Positions 1-9,963 of a stretch of 64,000 bases of DNA are shown piece after piece. The DNA is from Sphingomonas sp. HMP9 (GTDB lineage Bacteria > Pseudomonadota > Alphaproteobacteria > Sphingomonadales > Sphingomonadaceae). The notes under the pieces were generated by a model. The model was not told the origin of the DNA. It ran no database searches and saw nothing but the letters and a program-made list of their open reading frames with translations. A program made the translations under genes and the position numbers. Each line of letters begins with the position of its first letter. The stretch's first letter is position 1. Location of the stretch: positions 2,752,001 through 2,816,000 of the forward strand of contig NZ_AP022673.1 in NCBI RefSeq assembly GCF_013374115.1. The letters are read 5' to 3'.

Positions 1-158
1 ACGCCGGCGATCTTCGCGGCCTCGGCCGCGACGCCGTCGACGCCCTGGCCGGCGACCAGCAGATGGACTTCACCGAGCTGGCTTGCCGCCGTGACGGCAG
101 ACAGCGTGGCATCCTTGACGGCCGTGCCGTCATGTTCGACCCAGACGAGCGTCTTCAC
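1..158 (-). CDS. etfA: Electron transfer flavoprotein subunit alpha, N-terminal part
   Basis: First 52 codons of EtfA; the gene runs off the left edge of the window. EtfA binds FAD in its C-terminal half (not present here) and forms a heterodimer with EtfB that passes electrons from acyl-CoA and related dehydrogenases to ETF:quinone oxidoreductase. The visible protein begins [11 protein letters not shown] and continues as the expected N-terminal nucleotide-binding-like fold. The start is GTG at 158-156, overlapping the etfB stop TGA at 157-155, so the two genes are translationally coupled. Identity rests on this N-terminus plus the etfB neighbour; the FAD domain cannot be checked. Confidence 0.88.
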   Translation of the reverse strand, partial: MKTLVWVEHDGTAVKDATLSAVTAASQLGEVHLLVAGQGVDGVAAEAAKIAG

Positions 159-901
159 TTGGCGACTCCCATTTCCTTGAGCTTGCCGACCAGCGCGTCG
201 ACATCGGCGACCTTGATCCCGGCCGAGCGCTTGGCGGGCTCGACGACCTTCAGCGTGGTCAGGCGCGGCGTCACGTCGACGCCGAAATCGGCCGGCGTCT
301 TTTGCGCCATCGGCTTCGACTTGGCCTTCATGATGTTCGGCAACGAGGCATAGCGCGGCTCGTTCAGGCGAAGATCGGTGGTGATGATCGCGGGGAGCTT
401 CAGCGTGTCCGTCTCGGCACCGCCATCGACTTCGCGGGTCACATGAACCGAACCGTCGGCGATCTCGACCTTCGACGCGAACGTGCCCTGGCCCCAGTTA
501 AGGATGCCGGCGAGCATCTGCCCGGTCTGGTTGTTGTCGTCGTCGATCGCCTGCTTGCCGAGGATCACCATGTCGGGCTTCTCCTCCTCGACGATCTTGG
601 CGAGGATCTTGGCGACGCCGAGCGGCTCGACCTTGGTCTCGCTGACGACGAGGATCGCGCGGTCGGCACCCATCGCGAGCGCGGTGCGGAGCGTTTCCTG
701 GCTCTTCTGCTCGCCGATCGAGACGACGACGATCTCCGTCACGCCCTTGTCCTTCAAGCGGATCGCTTCCTCGACCGCGATCTCGTCGAACGGGTTCATG
801 CTCATCTTGACGTTCGCCAGATCGACGCCCGTTCCGTCCGCCTTCACGCGAGGCTTCACGTTGTAGTCAAGCACGCGCTTGACCGGTACCAGCACCTTCA
901 T
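155..901 (-). CDS. etfB: Electron transfer flavoprotein subunit beta
   Basis: 248-residue EtfB, the AMP-binding partner of EtfA in electron transfer from flavin dehydrogenases to the quinone pool. The protein starts [14 protein letters not shown], carries the family's AVEEAIRLK segment near residue 45 and the conserved [17 protein letters not shown] motif near residue 115-130, and has normal length. An ATG five codons further upstream is in frame, but the ATG at 901 is preceded by a good GAAGGAAT ribosome-binding site and gives the family N-terminus. It is the first gene of an etfB-etfA pair. The facing gene sucC ends 230 bases upstream behind a terminator. Confidence 0.96.
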   Translation of the reverse strand: MKVLVPVKRVLDYNVKPRVKADGTGVDLANVKMSMNPFDEIAVEEAIRLKDKGVTEIVVVSIGEQKSQETLRTALAMGADRAILVVSETKVEPLGVAKILAKIVEEEKPDMVILGKQAIDDDNNQTGQMLAGILNWGQGTFASKVEIADGSVHVTREVDGGAETDTLKLPAIITTDLRLNEPRYASLPNIMKAKSKPMAQKTPADFGVDVTPRLTTLKVVEPAKRSAGIKVADVDALVGKLKEMGVAK

Positions 902-1065
902 CGGGATTCCTTCCAAGGTGGATATGTTCGTTTCGCCCGCCGGTTGCCCGGCGGCGTTGACCGGTCAGATGGCGGTTTCGAGCCGTTTTCGCAAGTGCGG
1001 TACGGAAACATCGCTATGCCGTAGCGTCACGACGACGACCTCACCGGACGAGATGCGGTACCAAC

Positions 1066-1105
1066 GAAAAAGGGCCCGGACGTTTCCGTCCGAGCCCCGT
1101 TTTTC
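1066..1105 (-). terminator. Rho-independent terminator downstream of sucC
   Basis: Stem of CGGACG (1077-1082) with CGTCCG (1087-1092), loop TTTC, extended by GGGC/GCCC with a mismatch, flanked by an A-run on the left and TTTTT at 1100-1104 on the right. Read on the minus strand it ends in TTTTT after the stem, 30 bases past the sucC stop. The A- and T-runs on both sides mean it could act in both directions. Confidence 0.8.
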
Positions 1106-1133
1106 GCAGAATCAGTATGCGAAGCGAAGCGCG

Positions 1134-2336
<1,203 letters not shown>

Positions 2337-2535
2337 CGGGAAGGCTCCACGCAATTTTTAGGAAACTCGGGAATTGGGTTGGCGTAAAGCACAGGGCGGG
2401 CTGCAAATCCACCCTTAAGGCATTTGCACTTGCGTCTCGTTCTCATTAGCGGAGCATCTCGACTGAATCGGTACGATTTTTCCTTGAGACAATTCGCCTT
2501 TTGCCGTGGCGTCTCCCCGCTCCTATACGCGGCCT

Positions 2536-2784
2536 ATGGCGATCTGGCTTGGCCTCTTCCTGTTTCTCTGTGCCGTGATCGGCATGGCGGCGTTTGCCTA
2601 TGCCGTGCACCGGCGGTCGACGCTCGGCTTCGGCTGGGTCCTGCATGATAGCCACCGCCGCGCGCGCCACTGTAATCGGGAATGGGACCTGTACGCGGCG
2701 ATCTTTGCGGTGCCGTCGTTCACGATGCTCCTCGCTGCGCCGGTCCGGCGGCGTGTCGTCACATCTCAAGCTGCCGAATCGTAA
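2536..2784 (+). CDS. Possible small membrane protein
   Basis: An 82-residue open frame starting MAIWLGLFLFLCAVIG, with one clear hydrophobic segment at residues 2-23 and a second weaker one around residues 55-68. I do not recognise a family. No good ribosome-binding site is visible and a similarly long frame lies on the other strand, so this could be chance. It sits between divergent sucC and the PilZ gene. The 200 bases before it carry no other gene and presumably hold the sucC promoter. Confidence 0.3.
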   Translation: MAIWLGLFLFLCAVIGMAAFAYAVHRRSTLGFGWVLHDSHRRARHCNREWDLYAAIFAVPSFTMLLAAPVRRRVVTSQAAES

Positions 2785-2828
2785 GACGTTTGGAAATTAG
2801 TAACCACTTGGGGAGCAGTATTCCGGAC

Positions 2829-3158
2829 ATGACACAGCCGGTCCCCATCCCCCCCGCCGAGCCGCAAGGCCAGGAGCTCCGTCAGGCGCTGCGCAAGGCC
2901 GTCAAGATGCGTGCACATCTGCGCGACCGGGGCCAGACGCGATTCGAGATCGAGGTGACGGATTTGTCGCTCTCGGGCTTTCGTGCGGAGACGAGCTTCA
3001 CGTTGTGGCCGGGGACGGTGGTTTGGTTGACCCTGCCGGGGTTGGCTGCGCTCGAAGCGGTGGTCGCGTGGCGCGACAAGTTCAAATACGGTTGCGCGTT
3101 CGCCAAACCGCTGCATCCCGCGGTGTTCGAGCATATCGTGGCGCTGAGCCAGCGATAG
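2829..3158 (+). CDS. PilZ domain protein
   Basis: 109-residue stand-alone PilZ domain, a fold that usually binds cyclic di-GMP and passes the signal to motility, surface or exopolysaccharide systems. The motif pair is visible: arginines in the RAHLRDRGQTRF stretch (residues 28-39), which cover the RxxxR element, followed by EVTDLSLSGF, a match to the D/NxSxxG element. The chosen start (MTQPVPIPP) is the first ATG that gives a compact domain; a longer in-frame extension upstream looks like noise. The partner cannot be told from context because its neighbours are prs and sucC. Binding of cyclic di-GMP is inferred from the motifs. Confidence 0.8.
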   Translation: MTQPVPIPPAEPQGQELRQALRKAVKMRAHLRDRGQTRFEIEVTDLSLSGFRAETSFTLWPGTVVWLTLPGLAALEAVVAWRDKFKYGCAFAKPLHPAVFEHIVALSQR

Positions 3159-3166
3159 GCGGCCGC

Positions 3167-3245
3167 GTTCTCCTGCGAACGCGGGAGCCCAGGGTTATTC
3201 AGCCCGACCTTTAGTTACCCTGGATTCCTGCGTTCGCAGGAAAAC
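3167..3245. repeat. Inverted repeat family D, copy 1
   Basis: Imperfect inverted repeat between the convergent PilZ and prs genes. Left arm 3167-3197 (gttctcctgcgaacgcggga...), right arm 3216-3245 (...ttcctgcgttcgcaggaaaac), near complementary over about 30 bases with an 18-base spacer. A second copy lies at 60108-60194 and a short relative at 5716-5739. Its position makes a bidirectional terminator role plausible. Confidence 0.8.
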
Positions 3246-3307
3246 AGTCCGTGCCGGGCACTCTCCCTTACGCGGCATCGGCGCGGGTGCGGCCGCGCCG
3301 GCGCCCT

Positions 3308-4246
3308 TCAGTCGAACAGACTCGACACGCTCGTCTCGTCCGCGATCCGCTTGATCGCCTCGCCCAGCAGCGGCGCGATCTGCAGATGGCGAATTTTGCC
3401 GTGCGCGTCCTTGATGACCTCATGATTGCCGATCGAGTCGGTGATCACCAGTTCGCGCAACTCGGAGCCTTCGACTCGCGCCACCGCGCCCCCCGACAGC
3501 ACGCCGTGCGTGACATAGGCGACGACGCCCTCGGCCCCCGCCTCCATCAGCGCGGCCGCCGCATTGCACAGCGTGCCCGCGGAATCGACGATGTCGTCGA
3601 TCAGGATGCAGAAGCGCCCCTCGACCTCGCCGATGATGTTCATGACTTCCGACTCGCCTGCGCGCTCGCGACGCTTGTCGACGATCGCGAGCGGGGCGTT
3701 GTCGAGTCGCTTGGCGAGCACGCGCGCGCGGACCACGCCGCCGACGTCGGGCGACACGACCATCAGGTTCTTGCCCTTGAACCGCGCGATGATGTCCGCC
3801 GACATGACCGGCGCCGCGTAGAGATTGTCCGTCGGGATATCGAAGAAACCCTGGATCTGGCCGGCATGCAGGTCGACCGACAACACGCGGTTCGCGCCCG
3901 CGACGGTGATCAGGTTGGCGACCAGCTTGGCCGAGATCGGCGTACGCGGGCCCGGTTTCCGATCCTGCCGCGCATAGCCCATATACGGGATCACTGCGGT
4001 GATGCGCCGCGCCGACGCACGCTTGAGCGCGTCGATCATGATCAGCAATTCCATGAGGTTGTCGTTGGCAGGATAGCCGGTCGACTGGATCACGAACACG
4101 TCCTCGCCGCGGACGTTCTCGTTGATCTCGACGAAGACCTCCTCGTCCGCAAAGCGCCGAACGCTGACGTCGGTCAGCGGAATCTCGAGATAGGCGGAGA
4201 TTTCCTGCGCCAGCGGCAGGTTCGAATTGCCGGTCATCAGTTTCAT
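3308..4246 (-). CDS. prs: Ribose-phosphate pyrophosphokinase (PRPP synthase)
   Basis: 312-residue class I PRPP synthetase, which makes phosphoribosyl pyrophosphate from ribose 5-phosphate and ATP for purine, pyrimidine, histidine and NAD synthesis. It begins [17 protein letters not shown], has the flexible loop region with ARQDRK near residue 98, the PRPP synthase signature in [15 protein letters not shown] near residue 126-140, and the phosphate-binding loop [14 protein letters not shown] near residue 215-230. Length matches the family. An upstream in-frame ATG at 4288 adds 14 residues not seen in the family and is rejected. It stands alone and is divergent from gltX. Confidence 0.97.
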   Translation of the reverse strand: MKLMTGNSNLPLAQEISAYLEIPLTDVSVRRFADEEVFVEINENVRGEDVFVIQSTGYPANDNLMELLIMIDALKRASARRITAVIPYMGYARQDRKPGPRTPISAKLVANLITVAGANRVLSVDLHAGQIQGFFDIPTDNLYAAPVMSADIIARFKGKNLMVVSPDVGGVVRARVLAKRLDNAPLAIVDKRRERAGESEVMNIIGEVEGRFCILIDDIVDSAGTLCNAAAALMEAGAEGVVAYVTHGVLSGGAVARVEGSELRELVITDSIGNHEVIKDAHGKIRHLQIAPLLGEAIKRIADETSVSSLFD

Positions 4247-4356
4247 GAAGCTATTTCCCGCTCGATATTCCGCACCCCTTAGGCGCACGAATCGTGTCGT
4301 GAAAGGGTTGCGTGGAATGGTTTGCCCGGGCGCGCACGGCTACGTACAGCGGCCGG

Positions 4357-5682
4357 ATGACCGTAATCACCCGTTTCGCCCCCTCGCCCACCGGCCGGCT
4401 GCACGTCGGCAACATCCGCACCGCGCTCCACAATTGGATGTTCGCGCGGGCGAACGGGGGCACGTTCGTGCTCCGGATCGACGATACCGATCCCGAGCGC
4501 AGCGAAGAGCGCTTTGTCGATGCGATCCGCGCCGATCTCGACTGGCTCGGGATGACTCCTGACCTGGAGGAACGGCAGTCGGCGCGGTTCGCGCTGTACG
4601 AGGCGCGGTTCGCGGCGCTGGTCGCGAGCGGGCACGTCTATCCGGCGTACGAGACGACGCAGGAACTCGACCTGAAGCGCAAGATCCAGGCTGGGCGCGG
4701 GTTGCCGCCGATCTACGACCGCGCGGCGCTGGCGCTCGACGACGCGGCACGCGCCAAGCTGGAGGCGGACGGCGTGCAGCCGCATTGGCGGTTCAAGCTC
4801 GATCACGACTCGGCGATCGCCTGGGACGACCTGATCCGCGGCGCGGCGCATTTCGAGGCGAAGACGATGAGCGATCCGGTGATCCGACGCGCCGACGGAT
4901 CGTGGCTGTACATGCTGCCATCGGCGATCGACGATGCCGAGATGGGCGTGACGCATGTGGTGCGCGGCGAGGACCATGTGTCGAACACCGCGCTCCAGTT
5001 GCAGATGTTCGCAGCACTCGGCGTCGCGCCGCCGCGGTTCGCGCATGAGGCCCTGCTGACGGGGGCGGAGGGGAAGCTGTCCAAGCGGCTTGGGTCGCTC
5101 GGCGTCGATCATTTCCGTGAGGTCGGGATCGAGCCGCAGGCGGTGCGCGCGCTGCTGGCGCGTATCGGCACGAGCGATCCGGTCGAGCCGATCGCCGACG
5201 CCGCGCCGTTGATCGCCGGGTTCGACTTTGCGCGGTTCGGGCGCGCGCCGGCGCGATTCGACGAGGCGGAACTGGCGGCGCTGAACGCGCGGATCCTGCA
5301 TGCGCTCCCGTTCGAGGCGGTGACCGAGCGCTTGCCCGCGGGCATGACTGTAGCGGCGTGGGAGGCGGTGCGGCCGAACCTCGTCACGCTGGCCGATGCG
5401 GCGGATTGGTGGCGCGTGATCGAGGGGCCGGTCGCCGTAGAGGGCGAGGTCGAGGTCGACTATCTCGACCAGGCGCTGGCGGCAGCCGAGTCGATCGACT
5501 GGTCGAGCGATCCCTGGCACGCGTTGACGGCGCGGTTGAAGGCGGAGACGGGGCGCAAGGGCAAGGCATTGTTCCTGCCGTTGCGGCGCGCGCTGACCGG
5601 GCGCGATCATGGGCCGGACATGGCCGCGCTGCTGCCGCTGATCGGGCGCGAGCGGGCCTTGGCGCGATTGGCGGCGCGCTGA
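4357..5682 (+). CDS. gltX: Glutamate-tRNA ligase
   Basis: 441-residue glutamyl-tRNA synthetase, which loads glutamate onto tRNA-Glu. The class I signature is clear: HIGH-type motif in APSPTGRLHVGN (residues 8-19) and KMSKS-type motif GKLSKRLGS near residue 238. The length of about 440 residues fits the shorter GltX form common in alphaproteobacteria, which often carry two gltX genes, one of which can mischarge tRNA-Gln for the GatCAB pathway; which form this is cannot be settled here. The start at 4357 gives MTVITRFAPSP; an upstream in-frame ATG at 4312 is rejected. Confidence 0.95.
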   Translation: MTVITRFAPSPTGRLHVGNIRTALHNWMFARANGGTFVLRIDDTDPERSEERFVDAIRADLDWLGMTPDLEERQSARFALYEARFAALVASGHVYPAYETTQELDLKRKIQAGRGLPPIYDRAALALDDAARAKLEADGVQPHWRFKLDHDSAIAWDDLIRGAAHFEAKTMSDPVIRRADGSWLYMLPSAIDDAEMGVTHVVRGEDHVSNTALQLQMFAALGVAPPRFAHEALLTGAEGKLSKRLGSLGVDHFREVGIEPQAVRALLARIGTSDPVEPIADAAPLIAGFDFARFGRAPARFDEAELAALNARILHALPFEAVTERLPAGMTVAAWEAVRPNLVTLADAADWWRVIEGPVAVEGEVEVDYLDQALAAAESIDWSSDPWHALTARLKAETGRKGKALFLPLRRALTGRDHGPDMAALLPLIGRERALARLAAR

Positions 5683-5715
5683 TCCCGCCCGCCCTAACGT
5701 CGGTCTGCCCCTTAT

Positions 5716-5739
5716 GTTCTCCCGCGAAGGCGGGAGAAC
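5716..5739 (+). terminator. Hairpin downstream of gltX
   Basis: Perfect 10-bp stem (gttctcccgc / gcgggagaac) with loop gaag, 33 bases after the gltX stop. There is no T-run, so it is only a possible terminator. Its sequence resembles the tip of the family D repeats. Confidence 0.45.
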
Positions 5740-5822
5740 AAGGAGTGGCGGGCTGACGGTTGATCGGATCGCAACGGACCTATTCTCGCGGCAGTGGCAG
5801 GAGCGCCGCCCCCACCTCCAAA

Positions 5823-5930
5823 CACCACCCCGGCGGAGGCCGGGGCCCAGCTGGAAAGGTCGCAGTAACGACGCGCGCCCTACGTTAGCGACGTCCCCCA
5901 ACTGGGCCCCGGCCTTCGCCGGGGTGGTGG
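5823..5930. repeat. Inverted repeat family C, copy 1
   Basis: Left arm 5823-5854 (caccaccccggcggaggccg...) and right arm 5898-5929 (...ggccttcgccggggtggtg), nearly complementary over 32 bases, with a 43-base spacer. The second copy is at 25219-25323; parts of the spacer (gacgcgc, acgtcccc) are shared as well. Confidence 0.85.
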
Positions 5931-6139
5931 GTGTGTCCGATGGCGCGCTGCCAAACTGGTCGAATTGATGTGCAAAGCCGGTCTGCCGTTCCCAGTCGCT
6001 CGCGAACGCCTCCGGCGCCGATCGGGTAGCGGACGCGCCCCCCCAAAACCCTCTTGCCCCTGAAATGTAATGATGTACCATCCCCAACGGCGGTACCTAT
6101 CTCGCCGCCATCCTCAAGGAGAAACAGGGGAGACGGAAA

Positions 6140-6805
6140 ATGTACGCGGATCGACCAAACCGGACCGGCGGATTCAATCCCGGGAGTCTCGGAATCGCGC
6201 TAGCCGTAAATGGCGCTGTTATCGGCGCGTTGTTCTTTGCCGCCCCGCACGTCCTGCCGTTCGTGCCCGACAAGCCGCTCGTCACCTATGTGCCCTACAC
6301 CCCACCGCCGCCGCCCGAGCCGGTTCCGCCCGCCGATCCGCTGATCCGTCAGCAACCGCGCCCCGCCCCGCGTCCCGACGCACCGATCCCGCAGGTCCCG
6401 ACGCGCACGGATGCCCGCTTCGAGGTCGCCCCCGACCCGCTTCCCTATACGCCGCCGATCGAGGTCGAAGGCACCGGCACAGGCACCGTCGTGGTCGATC
6501 CGCCGAAAGCGGCACCCGTGTTCGTCCAGCCCGGGATCGACCCGCGCTATGCCGCCGTTTTTCAGCCGAGCTACCCATCCGAGGAACGCCGCGCCGAACG
6601 CGAAGGCCGCGTCGTCGTCCGCGTGTTCGTCGGCACCGACGGACGCGTGAAACAGGTCGAGCGGGTCAGCGCGACCACCGACGCCTTCTACCGCGCGACG
6701 CTGGACCGTGCGCTGTCAAAGTGGCGGTTCAAGCCCGCGACGCGCGACGGCGTCCCGGTCGAGGCGTGGCGATCGATCGCGCTGACGTTCGTGCTCCAGA
6801 ACTAA
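6140..6805 (+). CDS. TonB family energy transducer
   Basis: 221-residue TonB-type protein that couples the proton-motive force, through ExbBD, to TonB-dependent outer-membrane receptors. Layout: a single hydrophobic anchor at residues 16-42, a proline-rich periplasmic spacer at residues 50-110 (TPPPPPEPVPP and further Pro/Arg pairs), and a C-terminal TonB domain at residues 138-221 with YPSEERRAEREG, the GRVVVRVFVG strand and WRFKPATRDGVPV. The start ATG at 6140 follows a GGGGAGACGG sequence. ExbB and ExbD are not adjacent. Sphingomonads carry many TonB receptors and several TonB copies, so the specific partner is unknown. Confidence 0.9.
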   Translation: MYADRPNRTGGFNPGSLGIALAVNGAVIGALFFAAPHVLPFVPDKPLVTYVPYTPPPPPEPVPPADPLIRQQPRPAPRPDAPIPQVPTRTDARFEVAPDPLPYTPPIEVEGTGTGTVVVDPPKAAPVFVQPGIDPRYAAVFQPSYPSEERRAEREGRVVVRVFVGTDGRVKQVERVSATTDAFYRATLDRALSKWRFKPATRDGVPVEAWRSIALTFVLQN

Positions 6806-6874
6806 AGCTGCCGAAACCAAAGCTTGCGGGTGCGGGGCTGGCCTAGCTGGCTCCGCCCCCCTATCTTGGTGCGC

Positions 6875-7222
6875 ATGGGCTTTTTCAGTCGTTTCACGCC
6901 GATCGTCGCCTATCGCGACCTGCGGCTCTTCTTCAGCCAGCGCCGGCCGTACGAGCTCGTGTTTCTTGTCGCCGCGCTCGGCGTCACTAGCTTCCTGATC
7001 TACGCGTTCATGAAGGATTCGTACGTCGAGAAGGAATATCGCCCGAAGATCATCTATGTCGAGCAATGGCCCGCGGATCGTACCGATGCGCAGATCGTCG
7101 CGCAGCAGAAGATCGACGCGCCGGTAAAGGCCAAGGCGCTCGCCGAACAGAAGGCCCGGGAGGATGCGCAGCGTGCCTCGTTCAAGCGGCTGGACGACAA
7201 GCTCAAGGCGATGGGAATCTGA
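6875..7222 (+). CDS. Conserved small inner-membrane protein, function unknown
   Basis: 115 residues with one membrane segment at about residues 27-46 (VFLVAALGVTSFLIYAFM) after a basic N-terminus, then a periplasmic or cytoplasmic stretch rich in Ala, Lys and Gln (residues 75-110) likely to form a helix. I do not recognise a named family. It sits directly before ribD: its stop at 7220-7222 lies inside the likely ribD start region, so it is probably cotranscribed with the riboflavin genes, but nothing ties it to riboflavin synthesis. The start at 6875 (MGFFSRF) is preferred to an upstream in-frame ATG that would extend back almost to the tonB stop. Confidence 0.7.
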   Translation: MGFFSRFTPIVAYRDLRLFFSQRRPYELVFLVAALGVTSFLIYAFMKDSYVEKEYRPKIIYVEQWPADRTDAQIVAQQKIDAPVKAKALAEQKAREDAQRASFKRLDDKLKAMGI

Positions 7223-7233
7223 CCGGGGGGGAT

Positions 7234-8211
7234 CTGACCGACCAGCGCTGGCTCGGCGCCGCGCTTACGCTCGCCGAGCGTGGTCGTGGCAGGACGGCGC
7301 CCAATCCCAATGTCGGCTGCGTGATCGTACGCGACGGCCGCGTCGTCGGGCGCGGCTGGACGCAGCCGGGCGGTCGTCCGCATGCCGAAGCGATGGCGCT
7401 GGCCGAGGCTGGAACGAACGCGCGGGGCGCCACCGCCTATGTCACGCTCGAGCCCTGCGCGCACCGATCGACCCGCGGGCCAGCCTGTAGCGACCTGCTG
7501 ATCGAGGCGGGCGTCGCACGAGTCGTCGCGGCGCTGGAAGATCCCGACGCCCGCACCGCCGGCCAGGGGTTCTCCCGGCTTCGGGAAGCAGGCCTCCTCG
7601 CGACATCCGGCATGCGTTCGGACGAGGCCCGCCGTTCGATGGCCGGGTTTCTCACGCGGCAGGCGCTCGGTCGTCCCCATGTCACGCTCAAGCTTGCGAC
7701 ATCGCTCGATGGCTGCATCGCGATAGCGGACGGGTCGAGTCGCTGGATCACCGGCCCGCAGGCCCGCGCGCACGCGCATCTCGAGCGGAGTCGACACGAA
7801 GCGATCCTCGTCGGGCGTGGCACATATGCGGCCGATGCACCGCGACTCGATGTGCGGCTGCCGGGTCTGGAAGATCGCGCGCCGAAACGCGTGCTTCTAT
7901 CCTCGACCATACACGACATGCCCGGCTGGACCGTGATCGCCGCCCCGCACGCCATCGCCACGCTCCCCAATGTCGACCACATCCTGGTCGAAGGCGGCGC
8001 TGCCGTAGCGTCGGCGTTCCTCGCGGCCGATCTGGTCGACCGCCTCCTTCTCTACCGCGCACCGATTCTCATCGGCGGCGGCAAGCACGCACTGCGCGAT
8101 ATCGGCCTCACCGACCTGACCAAGGCGCATGATCGCTGGGCGATCGTCGATGCGCGGCAACTTGGCATGGACCGGCTCGAGGTCTACGAGCGCGAACGAA
8201 ACGAGGGATAA
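7234..8211 (+). CDS. ribD: Bifunctional diaminohydroxyphosphoribosylaminopyrimidine deaminase / 5-amino-6-(5-phosphoribosylamino)uracil reductase
   Basis: Second and third steps of riboflavin synthesis in one protein. The N-terminal deaminase has the zinc motifs HAEAMALAEAG and PCAHRSTRGPAC; the C-terminal reductase has ASLDGCIAIADG. About 325 residues, slightly short for the family. The start is uncertain: the conserved part (LGAALTLAERGRGRTAPNPNVG) begins near 7234, but there is no ATG, GTG or TTG close by in this frame. The coordinate given is a CTG at 7234; another CTG is at 7219, and the nearest in-frame ATG is at 7066, inside the preceding gene. The stop overlaps the ribE start by one base, so it leads the ribD-ribE-ribBX-ribH operon. 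Confidence 0.88.
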   Translation: MTDQRWLGAALTLAERGRGRTAPNPNVGCVIVRDGRVVGRGWTQPGGRPHAEAMALAEAGTNARGATAYVTLEPCAHRSTRGPACSDLLIEAGVARVVAALEDPDARTAGQGFSRLREAGLLATSGMRSDEARRSMAGFLTRQALGRPHVTLKLATSLDGCIAIADGSSRWITGPQARAHAHLERSRHEAILVGRGTYAADAPRLDVRLPGLEDRAPKRVLLSSTIHDMPGWTVIAAPHAIATLPNVDHILVEGGAAVASAFLAADLVDRLLLYRAPILIGGGKHALRDIGLTDLTKAHDRWAIVDARQLGMDRLEVYERERNEG

Positions 8212-8822
8212 TGTTCACCGGAATCGTCACCGACATAGGCACCGTCACAACCGTGGAGTCGCAGGGCGACACCCGCGTCCTTGTCAGCACTGCCTATGAT
8301 ACCACCACCGTCGATCTCGGCGCGTCGATCTCCTGCTCGGGCGTCTGCCTGACCGTCGTGGATAAAGGCCCCAATTGGTTCGCGGTCGACGTCTCCGGCG
8401 AGACGGTCAGCCGCACGGCGAAGGACCAGTGGACCGAGGGCCGGAAATTCAATCTCGAACGCGCGATGAAGCTCGGCGACGAGCTTGGCGGCCACATCGT
8501 CACGGGCCATGTCGATGGGCTCGGCACCGTCGTCGCGCTTGCGGAGGAAGGCGGCTCGCACCGCGTCACGATCCGCGCAGGCGCCGATATCGCGCCGTTC
8601 ATCGCGCCCAAAGGTTCGGTGACGATCGACGGCGTCTCGCTCACCGTGAACAGCGTCCGGGACAGTGAGGGAGAGGTCGAGTTCGGCCTCAACATCATCC
8701 CGCATACCTGGGCGGTCACCACGCTCGGAACGATCCAGATGGGGCAGTCGGTCAATATCGAGATCGACGTCCTTGCCCGCTACCTCCAAAGAATGGAGCA
8801 TTACCGTGCCTCTGCCCGCTGA
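8211..8822 (+). CDS. ribE: Riboflavin synthase, alpha subunit
   Basis: 203-residue riboflavin synthase, which dismutates two molecules of 6,7-dimethyl-8-ribityllumazine to riboflavin. The family's two-barrel duplication is visible: MFTGIVTDIGTV at the N-terminus and a second lumazine-binding half starting near residue 97, with the GHIVTGHVDG signature at the junction. ATG at 8211 shares its A with the ribD stop. Its 3' end overlaps the ribBX start by 17 bases. The same gene is called ribC in some organisms. Confidence 0.95.
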   Translation: MFTGIVTDIGTVTTVESQGDTRVLVSTAYDTTTVDLGASISCSGVCLTVVDKGPNWFAVDVSGETVSRTAKDQWTEGRKFNLERAMKLGDELGGHIVTGHVDGLGTVVALAEEGGSHRVTIRAGADIAPFIAPKGSVTIDGVSLTVNSVRDSEGEVEFGLNIIPHTWAVTTLGTIQMGQSVNIEIDVLARYLQRMEHYRASAR

Positions 8823-9963
8823 GCTTGCCCGTCTGAAGCATGGTTATCTCTCCAGCCCCGAAGAGATCATCGACGAGGCGCGCAACGGCCGGATGTTCAT
8901 TCTGGTCGACGACGAGGACCGCGAGAACGAGGGCGACCTCGTCATCCCTGCGCAGATGGCGACGCCTGAGAAGATCAACTTCATGGCCAAATACGGTCGC
9001 GGCCTGATCTGCCTCGCGCTCACCAGGGATCGTACCGAAGAGCTCGGACTCGAGCTGATGAGCCGCAACAACGGCACGCGGCACGAAACCGCGTTCACCG
9101 TGTCGATCGAGGCGCTCGAGGGCGTCACCACGGGTATTTCCGCGGCAGATCGTGCGCGGACCATCGCGGTGGCGGTCGATGCGACCAAGGGCAAGCCGGA
9201 CATTGTTACCCCCGGCCACGTCTTCCCGCTGGTCGCGCGCGACGGCGGCGTGCTGATCCGCGCCGGCCATACCGAGGCGGCGGTCGACGTCGCGCGGCTT
9301 GCCGGGCTCAACCCCTCGGGCGTGATCTGCGAGATCATGAACGAGGACGGCACGATGGCGCGGATGGACGATCTCGTCACCTTCGCGCAGTTCCACAACG
9401 TCAAGATCGGCACGATCCGCGACCTGATCGCGTATCGCCGCCGCTACGATCACCTCGTCGAGAAGCGTGCCGAGGCCAGCTTCACCTCGGAATGGGGTGG
9501 CGACTGGACCGCGCTGACGTTCTGGAACAAGGCAACCGGCACCGAGCAGGTCGCGCTGGTCAAGGGCAAGATCGACCCCGCCACGCCGACGCTCGTCCGC
9601 ATGCACGCGCTGTCGCCGTTCGCGGATATCTTCGGTGAATCGGGCGATCGCGGCCGCATTCTGGCGCGTTCGATGCAGATGATCGCGGACGAGGGCGCCG
9701 GCGTGATCGTCGTCATCAACCGCCCGCGCAGCAACACCTTCACCTCGGCGGTCATGAAGAAGGCCGGTGCGGAGATCACGCCCGACATGGAGGAACTGCG
9801 CGACTATGGCGTCGGCGCGATGATCCTGACCGAGCTCGGCGTGCACGACATGGTGCTGATCACCAACACGCACCACACGCTGGTCGGGCTCGACGGCTAT
9901 GGCCTGTCGATCGTCGGCGAGCGGCGGATCGCATCCCTGGATACCGAAGAAAGCGCAAACTGA
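8806..9963 (+). CDS. ribB: 3,4-dihydroxy-2-butanone 4-phosphate synthase with degenerate GTP cyclohydrolase II domain (RibBX type)
   Basis: 385 residues. The N-terminal half (about residues 15-215) is a full DHBP synthase with the acidic loop [12 protein letters not shown] and the [10 protein letters not shown] motif ([11 protein letters not shown]). The C-terminal half (about 220-385) has the size and fold pattern of GTP cyclohydrolase II but contains no cysteine at all; the family's three zinc-binding cysteines are gone, with [20 protein letters not shown] in the place of the usual Cys-containing segment. It should therefore supply DHBP but not open GTP. This is the RibBX variant known from Proteobacteria. 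Start: GTG at 8806, preceded by GGAG at 8795-8798. A separate active ribA is expected elsewhere. Confidence 0.9.
   Translation: MPLPAELARLKHGYLSSPEEIIDEARNGRMFILVDDEDRENEGDLVIPAQMATPEKINFMAKYGRGLICLALTRDRTEELGLELMSRNNGTRHETAFTVSIEALEGVTTGISAADRARTIAVAVDATKGKPDIVTPGHVFPLVARDGGVLIRAGHTEAAVDVARLAGLNPSGVICEIMNEDGTMARMDDLVTFAQFHNVKIGTIRDLIAYRRRYDHLVEKRAEASFTSEWGGDWTALTFWNKATGTEQVALVKGKIDPATPTLVRMHALSPFADIFGESGDRGRILARSMQMIADEGAGVIVVINRPRSNTFTSAVMKKAGAEITPDMEELRDYGVGAMILTELGVHDMVLITNTHHTLVGLDGYGLSIVGERRIASLDTEESAN

Larger units (their letters stand above)
5683..6139. other. Intergenic region between gltX and tonB
   Basis: 457 bases without a gene I can support. It holds a short hairpin at 5716-5739 and the family C inverted repeat at 5823-5930. 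The last 200 bases before tonB presumably contain its promoter, but I see no clear -35/-10 pair or Fur-type box. Confidence 0.7.

Noticed and set aside
302..1024. A 240-codon plus-strand frame opposite etfB
   Set aside because: Antisense shadow of etfB, no motifs, and it runs across the etfB start into the intergenic DNA.
6806..7233. A possible FMN riboswitch upstream of ribD
   Set aside because: The region is filled by the small membrane protein gene and the conserved RFN sequences are absent.
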